Part shown: positions 26,796-35,734 of the stretch, piece after piece
How positions within the stretch are numbered: the first letter of the stretch is position 1
Layout of the letters: every line of letters starts with the position of its first letter
NCBI GenBank assembly: GCA_002428985.1
Contig: DIYL01000002.1
Coordinates: forward strand, 558,001 to 622,000
Source: Anaerolineales bacterium UBA6055
Lineage (GTDB): Bacteria; Chloroflexota; Anaerolineae; Aggregatilineales; Phototrophicaceae
DNA: 64,000 bases
Direction of reading: 5' to 3'
Position numbers and translations under genes: made by a program
Notes under the pieces: generated by a model
Databases searched by the model: none
What the model saw: only the letters and a program-made list of their open reading frames with translations
What the model was told of the DNA's origin: nothing

Positions 26796-27221
26796 TTGGA
26801 ACTTTTCAGTCTCGTTTATGTTAGTTTAGCTACTCATGAAATGTCAGAAGATGAGTTATGTGAAATCCTACGTGTGAGCCGGATCAATAATACAAAAAAC
26901 AATATTACAGGTATGCTTCTGTACCAACATAAATATTTTATTCAAGTATTAGAAGGTACAGCATCCAACGTAAAGGGAACTTATCGCAAAATCAAAAGTG
27001 ACCCGCGTCATAAACACCTCATCATCGCCCACCAAGAGCTTATTGCAGAGCGTGAATTTGACCGATGGGCTATGAGATTTAATCATCTCGACAATTTAGA
27101 TTCATCCGATTTACCTGCATTTTCAGACTTTTTGAATAATTCCGTCTATGAAACATTTTTTAATGACCAGAGTCATGTGATGTTATTACTCAGGATGTTC
27201 CGTGATAAAATCTCTTACTAA
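26796..27221 (+). CDS. BLUF-domain photoreceptor, copy 2 (TTG start)
   Basis: 141 aa. The frame continues upstream to an ATG at 26772, but GAGGA lies seven bases before a TTG at 26796. Starting there aligns the protein exactly with its two neighbours: Y8, N32, Q50, W91, M93. The ATG has no ribosome site. All photocycle residues are kept. The loop after Trp is RWAMRF instead of WSMGF. The gene has its own 239-base upstream region, so it is probably transcribed separately. Confidence 0.9.
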   Translation: MELFSLVYVSLATHEMSEDELCEILRVSRINNTKNNITGMLLYQHKYFIQVLEGTASNVKGTYRKIKSDPRHKHLIIAHQELIAEREFDRWAMRFNHLDNLDSSDLPAFSDFLNNSVYETFFNDQSHVMLLLRMFRDKISY

Positions 27222-27519
27222 ACAATCTCTTCAGACGAACACCACCTAACAAAATCCACAGTATATCCAAGCATCGTTTTTATTATTTGCATTCCTCAAT
27301 ATATATCGTACTTGTTGGCTAGACTATCTCACTAGACAAATATCTCAACTCATTCCTATTACACTATGCAAGCATATATGTCATCATATTACTTCTTATG
27401 AGATCGAAAATAAAGCAAAAATAAGTATAAATACGTATTTGATAAAAAAGATGTAGATCTCAATTATTTGCTGATTATTCTTGATTTACTATTATCATAC
27501 AAGCATCGAGGATAAAATT
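27222..27519. other. Spacer between BLUF copies 2 and 3
   Basis: Nearly 300 AT-rich bases without a gene. It should hold the promoter of BLUF copy 3. I see no dyad or RNA that stands out. Confidence 0.4.
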
Positions 27520-27945
27520 ATGCAACTTTCTAGCTTAGTTTATGTCAGTCTAGCCACTCACCCGATGTCGGAAGAGGAGTTAGGGGAGATTCTCCATGTA
27601 AGCCGAATCAATAATGAACAAAATGATGTTACTGGCATGCTTCTCTACCGCGACCAATACTTCATCCAAGTATTGGAGGGCCAAGAAGAAAAAGTACAAG
27701 AGACCTATCGAAAAATCCAGACAGACCTCCGCCATCAGAATTTACTTATCGTCCATCAAGAGGATATTTCAGAACGTGAATTTGACAATTGGGCGATGGG
27801 ATTTAATCACCTAGACAAAATAGATTCATCAGATTTACCAGCTTTCTCCGACTTTTTAGAGAATCCTGTTGACGAAAGCTTTTTTAATAATCAGGGCCGT
27901 GTAATGACATTGCTTCGAGCGTTCCGTGATAAAATCTATTTCTAG
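27520..27945 (+). CDS. BLUF-domain photoreceptor, copy 3
   Basis: 141 aa. GAGGA lies seven bases before this ATG; the longer frame from a TTG at 27481 has no ribosome site. Y8, N32, Q50, W91 and M93 are all kept (LVYVSL, INNEQNDVTG, FIQVLEG, NWAMGF). It is closer to copy 2 than to copy 1 in the SLATHxMSEEEL region and in the tail (LDKIDSSDLPAFSDFLEN). A degenerate MglA-like GTPase gene follows about 110 bases later and could be a partner. Confidence 0.92.
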   Translation: MQLSSLVYVSLATHPMSEEELGEILHVSRINNEQNDVTGMLLYRDQYFIQVLEGQEEKVQETYRKIQTDLRHQNLLIVHQEDISEREFDNWAMGFNHLDKIDSSDLPAFSDFLENPVDESFFNNQGRVMTLLRAFRDKIYF

Positions 27946-28059
27946 ATCAGTTCACTAGCTATCATAACCTCTAACTAAATTCAAACTAATGTCCTAGCTA
28001 AAGTTTCCCTTATTGTCATGTACAATCAAAATAAGGCATTCGTTAGCCAGGACTTAGGT

Positions 28060-28641
28060 ATGCACTTACAATCATCATCAAGCCTCTCACAATCTATGGT
28101 GTCTAGGAAACAAGTCGCCCATATTATAGTGGCTGGATTGGGTTCATCTGGGAAAAATAAGCTCATCTGGCAAATTAGCGAAACACCACTTGAATATGTA
28201 GATATTGCTAGTGAACAAATCCCCACCCGCCTACCAGACCTAAGCATGGGGCAACTAACAGTTGATTCACGCTTAACCACCTATATTTGGGGTGCACCTG
28301 ATGAATGGCGACATGACTATGTCAATTATCTCGTCAACATCCAGTCTATTTTGGCAAAACGTGGTGATAATCATCGTGTGATGGGGATGATTGTGATGAT
28401 TGATAGCATACCAAGAGGGTCGTCTGTTGAAGAAGAAAAATTACTCCGTTTGATCGCTAGTGACTGGAAATTGCCTCATGTCATTCTTGCCAGCCACCCC
28501 TATCATCACCATGCCCGCCCACTCAATCAACTGCGCGAGATCTATAAAATTGATGAAAAAATACCGCTGTTCCAATGCGATGTTACTGATAAAAATGAAG
28601 TAAGTCGTTCTCTAATCAACTTCCTCTACCATGCCATGTAA
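28060..28641 (+). CDS. Degenerate MglA-like small GTPase homologue
   Basis: 193 aa. The layout follows MglA-type GTP-binding proteins: a P-loop-like GLGSSGKNKLIWQISE, then LSMGQLTVDSRLTTYIWGAPDE, VMIDSIPRG, the strand PHVILASHP and the C-terminal PLFQCDVTDKNEV. Key nucleotide residues have changed: GK(T/S) is GKN, the G3 GTPGQ is GAPDE, and the NKxD base-recognition motif is gone. GTP binding or hydrolysis is therefore doubtful and a scaffold role is more likely. AGGA is seven bases before this ATG; an earlier ATG at 28018 is possible. It follows the three BLUF genes. Confidence 0.7.
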   Translation: MHLQSSSSLSQSMVSRKQVAHIIVAGLGSSGKNKLIWQISETPLEYVDIASEQIPTRLPDLSMGQLTVDSRLTTYIWGAPDEWRHDYVNYLVNIQSILAKRGDNHRVMGMIVMIDSIPRGSSVEEEKLLRLIASDWKLPHVILASHPYHHHARPLNQLREIYKIDEKIPLFQCDVTDKNEVSRSLINFLYHAM

Positions 28642-28751
28642 CAATCCCAGCGTTTAAATGAGACGTGCTTTAGTTCTTCAGAATATTGCAAACTTCATAT
28701 GATAGAATACTCGTCATTGAAAAGTTTTTTGCATCGTTTGGAGATCATTAA

Positions 28752-30140
28752 ATGAAACAATCACAAATTAAAACAGCAACTGATATTGCCCATAATAACC
28801 AAGATCGTTATGTAGAGGGCTTCTATGAATTTCTAAAAATGCCATCAATTAGCACTGATCCTAAATACAAAGCAGACCTCGAACGTTGTGCCGATTGGGT
28901 CATTGCCGAGATGGAACGGATTGGCTTTAATAATTGCCAGAAAATCGAAACTGATGGACAGCCGGTTGTCTATGGTGATTGGCTTGAAGCAGGTGATGAT
29001 AAGCCAACATTACTCGTCTATGCACACTATGATGTACAACCCATTGATCCAATTGAGCTATGGGATACTGATCCTTTTGAGCCGACAATGCGTGATGGAA
29101 AACTCTATGCACGCGGCGTCATTGATGACAAAGCAGGAGTTTGGATCAACCTCAAAACATTCGAATCTATATTTGAAGCGGATGGTAAGCTACCAGTCAA
29201 TATCAAGTTATTATTTGAAGGTGAAGAAGAATGCGGTTCGCCTAATATGCAACCATTCGTAGAAGGTCATCAGGATTTACTGGCCGCTGATGCACTGATT
29301 TTATGCGATGGTGGATTTGATGGTAACAATCCGACACAGACTTATTCTGTACGTGGAATTGTCGCAGCAGAAGTTACCATAACAGGTCCTGATCATGATT
29401 TGCACTCCGGTCAGTGGGGTGGCGCAGTCCATAACCCATTGCATCATGCATCAAAAATTATTGCATCATTCCATGACGATGATGGAAAAATTGCAATTGA
29501 TGGATTTTATGATGCAATCCGCAAGCTCGACGAGGGTGAATATCAGACTATGCTTGACAATTGGAAGATCCATGAAGCGGCTACCTTATCAAAAGCAGGG
29601 ACCGATACGTTCTGGGGTGAAAATGTCGCGCCAATTGCTGAACGTCTAACTGCCTTGCCGACATTAGATGTCAATGGGCTGTATGGTGGCTATCAAGATT
29701 CGGGTGTCAAAACAATCATCCCATCATCTGCCACATTTAAAGTCACCATGCGTACAGTCGCCGATATGATGCCAGAGGATGTCGCCAAAATGTTCATTGA
29801 TCATGTCAAACAATTTGAAGCAGACACGGTCGATATTGATGTCAAAATCTTGGTAGAAGCTTATCCGTGTACGATGCAATTTGAGGGTGCATTGATGGAT
29901 TCACTTCAGTCAGCCTATGAGAGTGTATTAGGCAAAACAGCCACTATGATGCGGGGCGGTGGATCTGTACCAATCGCAGGTATGTTACAAAATACACTCA
30001 AGATGGAAATTATCGGCTTTGGTATGGGGTCGGGCGAAAATATCCACTCACCAAACGAATACATGGTGTTTGAAGATTTCCAGAAAGCCATGGATTGTGC
30101 GATTCATTTCTACTATAAAGCCGGCGAGACAATGAGCTAA
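28752..30140 (+). CDS. M20 family dipeptidase
   Basis: A 462-aa cytosolic di-zinc metallopeptidase of the M20/CNDP-like branch. The metal motifs are YAHYDVQP, LYARGVIDDKAG, FEGEEECGS and, late, FGMGSGENIHSPNE. The lid domain lies at about residues 210-350 (DLHSGQWGGAVHNPL). It would hydrolyse dipeptides or other short peptides. GGAG lies nine bases before the ATG. It ends in a hairpin shared with the convergent sulfotransferase gene. Confidence 0.92.
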   Translation: MKQSQIKTATDIAHNNQDRYVEGFYEFLKMPSISTDPKYKADLERCADWVIAEMERIGFNNCQKIETDGQPVVYGDWLEAGDDKPTLLVYAHYDVQPIDPIELWDTDPFEPTMRDGKLYARGVIDDKAGVWINLKTFESIFEADGKLPVNIKLLFEGEEECGSPNMQPFVEGHQDLLAADALILCDGGFDGNNPTQTYSVRGIVAAEVTITGPDHDLHSGQWGGAVHNPLHHASKIIASFHDDDGKIAIDGFYDAIRKLDEGEYQTMLDNWKIHEAATLSKAGTDTFWGENVAPIAERLTALPTLDVNGLYGGYQDSGVKTIIPSSATFKVTMRTVADMMPEDVAKMFIDHVKQFEADTVDIDVKILVEAYPCTMQFEGALMDSLQSAYESVLGKTATMMRGGGSVPIAGMLQNTLKMEIIGFGMGSGENIHSPNEYMVFEDFQKAMDCAIHFYYKAGETMS

Positions 30141-30153
30141 TCACGTTGAATAT

Positions 30154-30183
30154 GTAAAGGGCATCCCATCAGATGTCCTTTAC
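30154..30183. terminator. Hairpin between convergent dipeptidase and sulfotransferase genes
   Basis: A 12-base arm starting GTAAAGGGCATC pairs with GATGTCCTTTAC (one G-T pair) around a six-base loop. It overlaps the sulfotransferase stop codon and could end transcription from both sides. Confidence 0.6.
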
Positions 30184-31073
30184 ACACTTCTTTTCTGGAT
30201 TTTCTCACGTAGTGCGTCATAACTAGTTAATCCATAGGCGGGATTGGTTTCTTTTATCCAGCGAGCATTAAATTCATCAACCAAATCCTGTGAAAGATAG
30301 TGTTTATATCCGCCAACTTTACCAAGTTTCACTTTTGATGTTGTTGCATCCAATGGTACACCGACCGCCTCATTCCGATGATCACGTATCAAATGGTCAT
30401 CGAATTGCCTATCATGGGCTTTCATAAATTCGAATGACGCATTGTGTCGTACAATGTCGAAAAGTTCATCATCTAATTCAATATGCATAAATTCTGCAAT
30501 CTGATGAATAGCTTTATCTGTATCCTCTTTCATATCCTCGAAACACAAGAACAAGACATCGGGGTTATCAAACTGACTCCACCACGAATTGATATGTTCC
30601 CAATAACCATCATCTTTTAAAAATTGATTCCAAGCATAATGTGTGATCGAAATCGCACTTGTGTCGAATAACCAATCCCCGATAAAGCGATATAGTGATA
30701 CCACCACATCTTTCGGGTCGCGGATGATGTAGATATAGCGTGCACCTTTGTGGATGGTGTCCCACTTAGCATGGCTTTTGAATGCGCGAGGATGGGCTTT
30801 TTGCGGCGCATTGAGATCAATACCAATGTCATATGCCATCGAAATCCACGGCACAACCGCTGTGATCTCCTCGAAATCCATATCCCCCCGCGTCCGCAGG
30901 CTATGAACAATTTGTTGTGTCCATGTCGTGCCAGACTTCGCATAGGGTGAGATGATAATATCAGTTGCTTCCGGCACGAAGTTATCCACTACTTCTTTGC
31001 CCTTCTCGGTACGGAAGTGCTCAAACTTTTCATTGAGTTCTTCGAGTGTGGTCGCTAATCGCAATTGTGTCAT
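30180..31073 (-). CDS. PAPS-dependent sulfotransferase
   Basis: A 297-aa cytosolic enzyme of the sulfotransferase-1 family. The 5'-phosphosulfate loop is YAKSGTTWTQQIVHSLR and the 3'-phosphate motif is RDPKDVVVSLYRF. The C-terminal GKVGGYKHYLS-DLVDEFNARW is the usual KxGxxG-type PAPS region. It moves sulfate from PAPS to an alcohol or amine; the acceptor is unknown. The start at 31073 has AAGGA five bases upstream. It starts 11 bases after the stop of a GT-C glycosyltransferase gene, so sulfation of a glycolipid or surface glycan is a reasonable guess. Confidence 0.9.
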   Translation of the reverse strand: MTQLRLATTLEELNEKFEHFRTEKGKEVVDNFVPEATDIIISPYAKSGTTWTQQIVHSLRTRGDMDFEEITAVVPWISMAYDIGIDLNAPQKAHPRAFKSHAKWDTIHKGARYIYIIRDPKDVVVSLYRFIGDWLFDTSAISITHYAWNQFLKDDGYWEHINSWWSQFDNPDVLFLCFEDMKEDTDKAIHQIAEFMHIELDDELFDIVRHNASFEFMKAHDRQFDDHLIRDHRNEAVGVPLDATTSKVKLGKVGGYKHYLSQDLVDEFNARWIKETNPAYGLTSYDALREKIQKRSV

Positions 31074-31084
31074 GATGTTCCTTT

Positions 31085-32602
31085 TTAACAAGTATCTGGA
31101 TCAAGTACATAGACTGTCACAGTCAAGTCTGATGAAAGTGACAGAGGTTCACAAGCTGTAAAATCAGTCAATGCACGCTGATATGTACGTAAAATCCGGC
31201 GTGGCGGTGTATGTCCAACTTCATCGATCCAAGCCACCCATGACCACCCTTCGAGCGCGTCTACAATCCCCTCGGCGATTTCATCATTCTCCTTAAGAAT
31301 TTCTTGTGGCAGAAAAACACTATAGTGTTCGCGGTTGATACTATCATAATAAAAATCTTGCACGGTGTTTCCATGACGAACCGGAAGTGTTAAATCACGA
31401 TGATTTGAGAATGTCAGCAACAAGGTTTCGCTGTCAGTAGCGGGTTTAATGAGTGGTACATTTTCGTCTATACGAGGCATATCATAGATATTCATCCGTC
31501 CGCCTAAATACCGCGACATATCATGTTGGCGATGCATATACAAATCTGTGCCAAACCACACACCAATCACAAACCCTGCAATCAAGATGTGATAGCGAAA
31601 TTGTACCAGCAAGCCACCAAATGCAATCGCTAACGGAACGAGCATGACCAGAGTATAGCGTAATCGATCGGGTGGAATAATCGGTGTCAGCCCACCAATA
31701 AGTAAGATAATCAAACCTGTCCCACCTGCTAATCCAAGCCAATGCAAGAGAGATTTATCGCGTCGCCAAGCGATGTATACAGTCAAGGCACTCCAGATCA
31801 GCAAAAACGGTATGATGCTGTTGCTATAGACAATCAACATATCCACAAAAATTTCGGAGGGTGTTAGGGCATTTTCGGTCACTATCGAGAACGTTGACGT
31901 ATGCTGAAACCCGCGCAACAACACAGGCAACCACCCGATTAACGGTAATCCGCCGATACCTATTACGCCGGAGGCTATCCACCATCGACGATTTTTCGGT
32001 ACAACCAGCAGATGATAAAGTCCAATACATGCCATCAATGTGATACTGAAAATATGAGTACTGAGAAATAATAATGTACTGAGGGATAACCCAACCCAAT
32101 AATGCCAGCGGATGGTTTTTGCAGGATTTATCGCTCGCATATAAAACCAGAGAACCATCGCCGAGCCCATGACAAGTAGAGGGTACATACGGATATGCGC
32201 ATAATAGAAACTATACAAGGTCATGCCAGCGACAAATAACGCGCCATACAATCCAGCTGAACCATCAAAGTGATCGCGTCCTAATCGGTAGACCCATGCC
32301 AACGCCAATAACCCAAACCACACCCCAATCATGCGTAATGCAGGCGGCGTCCAGCCAAGAATCTCGGACATTAACCCCAGCACTACAAAATAGACTGGGA
32401 CATGCTGTTGCGAGTATTCACTGAGATTATCCAGCACAGCCAAAGGTGACGCATCGCCACCAAAATATCCGGCATTATTCATCGACAGTAATTCATCTAT
32501 CGAAATGGGAAAGCGATCAATTTGACGGGTGGCAAGTCCTGCAACAATCAGTAAAACAGGGATCATCCATAGCCAATGGCGCGTAATCGTATTAAATTTC
32601 AT
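31085..32602 (-). CDS. GT-C type membrane glycosyltransferase-like protein
   Basis: About 505 aa with ten or so hydrophobic segments, then a soluble C-terminal part of about 140 residues. The first outer loop carries the acidic pair in PISIDELLSM, the site expected for GT39/ArnT/PMT-like enzymes that use polyprenyl-phosphate sugars. A HIRMYPLL motif in a later loop also fits that group. The longer frame starts with GTG at 32668 and lacks a ribosome site; the ATG at 32602 begins just before the first helix. It is cotranscribed with the sulfotransferase. Confidence 0.78.
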   Translation of the reverse strand: MKFNTITRHWLWMIPVLLIVAGLATRQIDRFPISIDELLSMNNAGYFGGDASPLAVLDNLSEYSQQHVPVYFVVLGLMSEILGWTPPALRMIGVWFGLLALAWVYRLGRDHFDGSAGLYGALFVAGMTLYSFYYAHIRMYPLLVMGSAMVLWFYMRAINPAKTIRWHYWVGLSLSTLLFLSTHIFSITLMACIGLYHLLVVPKNRRWWIASGVIGIGGLPLIGWLPVLLRGFQHTSTFSIVTENALTPSEIFVDMLIVYSNSIIPFLLIWSALTVYIAWRRDKSLLHWLGLAGGTGLIILLIGGLTPIIPPDRLRYTLVMLVPLAIAFGGLLVQFRYHILIAGFVIGVWFGTDLYMHRQHDMSRYLGGRMNIYDMPRIDENVPLIKPATDSETLLLTFSNHRDLTLPVRHGNTVQDFYYDSINREHYSVFLPQEILKENDEIAEGIVDALEGWSWVAWIDEVGHTPPRRILRTYQRALTDFTACEPLSLSSDLTVTVYVLDPDTC

Positions 32603-32711
32603 GAAAATCCATTTATGTATTCGATGTTCGGCATATTGTACGTAATTATCATTCTCTGATATAGACACGGTATAATATTAGCAAGTGCCAACAGATGAAA
32701 GGCAAGCAACT

Positions 32712-33311
32712 ATGTCGAAGAATTATTCATTAGAAAAAGACCTCAAAGAATTGGCAAAGATGGGGGACTCCATTGAAAAATACGTCCCGAGTAATGAACT
32801 GTATATGAGTGTGGGTGGTGGTGGATTTTTTAGCGCGAGCAACATGCCCCAACTGACCACGGGTGCGTTTCTATTACGGTTACGTCGATTAACGCACTTC
32901 CGCGATCAAATGACGAGTGTTCAAGAAGCAACGCTTGATAAAGCCATCGTCCAGCATGATAGTGTGCGTAAAGAGTGGGCAGTGCATTATGAGAAAAAAG
33001 CAATTCGCGAGGGATTATCACGACTTAAATCAATGAATGAGTTTTTCCGTGAATGTCGCGACAGCATGAAATTATGCGCCAATGCATACCCGACAGAAGC
33101 TCTGCGCCGGACAATTGTGCAAGAATTGGTCATGGCGATGGATGATTATGGCTACGATAAACACGAAGTCATCACACAAACTCATAAAACAGACGGAGAA
33201 TTACGCCGTTGGATTACCGCCGGAGAGTTCATCTGGTCGGAGACATTACAAGCAGTTTATCCTCAAGATAGTTTCTGGTGGCTCTATGGTCGCCCCGATT
33301 CTGGAGAGTAA
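32712..33311 (+). CDS. Uncharacterised helical protein
   Basis: 199 aa, cytosolic, with no signal or membrane segment. The middle (residues 55-130) is charged and helical (RLRRLTHFRDQMTSVQEATL, then KKAIREGLSRLKSMNEFFRE). The end is Trp-rich (RRWITAGEFIWSE, DSFWWLYGRP). I do not recognise it. AAAGG is nine bases before the ATG at 32712; the upstream GTG at 32685 has none. It is divergent from the GT-C/sulfotransferase operon with a short spacer. Confidence 0.7.
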   Translation: MSKNYSLEKDLKELAKMGDSIEKYVPSNELYMSVGGGGFFSASNMPQLTTGAFLLRLRRLTHFRDQMTSVQEATLDKAIVQHDSVRKEWAVHYEKKAIREGLSRLKSMNEFFRECRDSMKLCANAYPTEALRRTIVQELVMAMDDYGYDKHEVITQTHKTDGELRRWITAGEFIWSETLQAVYPQDSFWWLYGRPDSGE

Positions 33312-33337
33312 TTTTCAGCTTACAAATTATATCAAGC

Positions 33338-33356
33338 GGACATCCATCGGGTGTCC
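33338..33356. terminator. Short hairpin between convergent genes
   Basis: GGACATC pairs with GGTGTCC (one G-T pair) around a five-base loop. No T-run follows. Confidence 0.4.
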
Positions 33357-33375
33357 CTGATACTGTCACCTCCCG

Positions 33376-33684
33376 TTAGCCTTGATCCTCCTTCTTAGAC
33401 ATATAGTATTTGATCCAATATTGGACTTCCGATTTTTCTAGATATTCTGGAACATCGCGAGGATGTGTTGGTCGTTTTCCATCAGGATAATGATTGTAGA
33501 TCACACCCGCTTCAATGAGCATTTCTATTGCTTGCCACTCTTTGTCTTTAGTTTTCTTTGGTGGCTTAAAATAGATGCCAGCATATTTGACTTGGTTTTT
33601 ACAAGATGGGCATTGTGTGTGTTTGCGGTTATATGTTTTACGGCATCCAAAACATATGTATTGTGGTGTCGCTATGTTATTCAA
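33376..33684 (-). CDS. Small zinc-ribbon protein
   Basis: 102 aa. The N-terminal zinc ribbon is CFGCRKTY then CPSCKNQ. The remainder is basic and then aromatic (KSEVQYWIKYYMSKK). The function is unknown; such ribbons bind nucleic acid or protein. The only possible start is a TTG at 33684, because a stop lies two codons upstream in frame. GAAGG touches this TTG, so translation may be weak or the gene coupled to another. It is convergent with the helical protein gene. Confidence 0.6.
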   Translation of the reverse strand: MNNIATPQYICFGCRKTYNRKHTQCPSCKNQVKYAGIYFKPPKKTKDKEWQAIEMLIEAGVIYNHYPDGKRPTHPRDVPEYLEKSEVQYWIKYYMSKKEDQG

Positions 33685-33735
33685 CCTTCATGCTTTAAGA
33701 CTGTATTTCTAATACAAGCAGGCATAATTCATTGT

Positions 33736-34491
33736 TTAAAGTTTTGTTGCAATTAGAGTTAAACGCTGTGCTCCAAAGGTAAAAGGGGCACCACTGACAG
33801 TATCATAGCCTGAACAATTATCGAAACCAACACTTTGAAGCAATTGACATAATTCGTGATATGTATATATACGCATTGACATCGTTTCGTTTTCAATTTG
33901 ACCAGTTGATTTATGGACAAACATCCATCTACTTTCCAGTCGGCTTGTCTTATGATCGAAATTCCGCATTTCAAGATGTAGAAGATCATCACCAATCGGA
34001 TGCCAAAAGTTCGTTTGGAAATTTAATAGTAGTGTTTCTATGCTATGATTTTCTATTAAGATGCGTCCGCCGGGTTTGAGAACCTTATAAATCGCACTAA
34101 GTAGGTCATAATTGCCCTGCTCATCAAATATCCCAAAGCTTCCCCAAACACAGTAAGCTAAGTCAAAGGTTGCTTCCCAAGGTAGATCCCTCATGTCACG
34201 TTGCTCAAAATTGACATTCAAAGATTGATCATTTGCAGTTCTACGCGCAGTGTTTAAAAGAGATTCGGTCACATCAACTCCAGTTACCTGATAACCTCGT
34301 TTTGCCATTTCAATAGCATGGCGACCCTCTCCACATCCTAAGTCTAGAATTTTTGCCTCTGGAGGAGGTTGCAGAAGTTTGAGCATGAAATCAACTTCAT
34401 CAGGAGTTTTTTTCTTGTTCACAATCTCAAGGTGAAAATCTATATAATGACCTGAATAGAATGTCTGCCACCAATCGTTTTGATACGGCAT
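33736..34491 (-). CDS. Class I SAM-dependent methyltransferase
   Basis: 251 aa. Motif I is ILDLGCGEGRHAIEMAKRG, followed by VTGVDVTES, then FDLAYCVWGSFG and VLKPGGRILIEN in a standard Rossmann methyltransferase order. The acceptor is unknown. The ATG at 34491 has AAAGGG eight bases upstream, which I prefer to a TTG at 34566 that abuts the rluD stop. It lies 78 bases downstream of rluD on the same strand. Confidence 0.88.
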   Translation of the reverse strand: MPYQNDWWQTFYSGHYIDFHLEIVNKKKTPDEVDFMLKLLQPPPEAKILDLGCGEGRHAIEMAKRGYQVTGVDVTESLLNTARRTANDQSLNVNFEQRDMRDLPWEATFDLAYCVWGSFGIFDEQGNYDLLSAIYKVLKPGGRILIENHSIETLLLNFQTNFWHPIGDDLLHLEMRNFDHKTSRLESRWMFVHKSTGQIENETMSMRIYTYHELCQLLQSVGFDNCSGYDTVSGAPFTFGAQRLTLIATKL

Positions 34492-34569
34492 CAAGTAAGC
34501 CCTTTCATCATTTTTACTTACTAATTCAGGAAATAGTAACTTTGCAACACTTTGTCGTGGTATCAACCT

Positions 34570-35493
34570 TTACCGCAACTTATCCAAAATATTCTGCAAA
34601 TTTGTAGGTAACGGAGCAGAGAATTCCATGCGCTCACCAGTTGTTGGATGATCGAATGCCAGTTCAGCAGCATGTAAGAATTGACGTTTGAGTTTAAGGC
34701 GTTGTTTGCGGAAACCATAAACAGAATCGCCGACTACCGGACAGCCAATAAACGCCATATGCACACGAATCTGATGGGTGCGTCCCGTCAGTAATTTACA
34801 TTTGACCAGTGCTCGATCATTCTGAAAATCATCATCAATAACAGTAAATTCGGTAACGGCTTCTTTGCCATCGCGGTTAACCCACATACGCTTGCGTTGG
34901 CGAGGATCACGCGAAATTGGTGCATCAACAACACCGACATGCGACTTCGGTGTTTTTTCGAGCAATGCCAAATAAACCTTATCAACGGTGCGTTCTTGAA
35001 ATTGTTCCATTAAGTTGAGTAATGCTGTTTTATTCCGAGCGACGACGATGACACCACTAGTGCCTTTATCAAGGCGATGCACAATACCAAGTCGTTCTTG
35101 TGTTTCGTCATCGTCAATCATATCGGAGAGTTCAGGGTAGCGGGCGAGTATCGCATTAACCAGTGTACCTGTCTCATGGCCAATCCCTGGATGCACAACC
35201 ATACCAGCAGCCTTGTTGATAACAGCAATATCATCGTCTTCATAGATCATATCAAGGTCAATATCTTCTGGCTGCAGTTCGATTTCTTCTTCAACTGGAA
35301 GTGTGATATGAATCGTCTCGCCCCCTTTAAATTTAAACCCAGTTTTTTCTACAGAGCCATCGACTGTCACCAGTCCATCCCGAATCAACGTCTGTACCTG
35401 TGTTCGTGATAGTCCATCCAAATGTTCCATCACAAATTTATCAAGCCGTTGTTTGGGTGTTTCAGCAGTCAATATCAGTTCTTGTTTTTCCAT
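34570..35493 (-). CDS. rluD: RluD-family 23S rRNA pseudouridine synthase
   Basis: 307 aa. An N-terminal S4 RNA-binding domain (residues 12-75, RLDKFVMEHLDGLSRTQVQT) precedes a catalytic domain with GIVHRLDKGTSGVIVVARN, where the Asp of HRLDKGTSG is the nucleophile, and later LLTGRTHQIRVHMA. RluD makes pseudouridines 1911, 1915 and 1917 in helix 69 of 23S rRNA; other RluA-type targets cannot be excluded. Translation starts at the ATG after GAGA. A methyltransferase gene follows. Confidence 0.93.
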   Translation of the reverse strand: MEKQELILTAETPKQRLDKFVMEHLDGLSRTQVQTLIRDGLVTVDGSVEKTGFKFKGGETIHITLPVEEEIELQPEDIDLDMIYEDDDIAVINKAAGMVVHPGIGHETGTLVNAILARYPELSDMIDDDETQERLGIVHRLDKGTSGVIVVARNKTALLNLMEQFQERTVDKVYLALLEKTPKSHVGVVDAPISRDPRQRKRMWVNRDGKEAVTEFTVIDDDFQNDRALVKCKLLTGRTHQIRVHMAFIGCPVVGDSVYGFRKQRLKLKRQFLHAAELAFDHPTTGERMEFSAPLPTNLQNILDKLR

Positions 35494-35734
35494 ATCGTTA
35501 TCTCTATATCAGTGTTCAGAATAGGCAATCAGTATAGCATATATCGTGGTAGCACATAGTAAAATCAAAACACAGCACACTAATTTAATATTTCCGTAGT
35601 ATTATTTTTAATTAAACAGAATGTGGGGAGTTAGTATTTAGTTAGGTTTTATAATAATGCTTGCTACTCATGATTTATGGACTACATTAAGGTTACAGAT
35701 AGTAAATAAATCAAACGGGATAGGCAAGTTTAGT

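Noticed and set aside
26137..27945. Tandem BLUF genes as an assembly duplication
   Set aside because: The nucleotide sequences and the spacers differ throughout, so these are real diverged paralogues.
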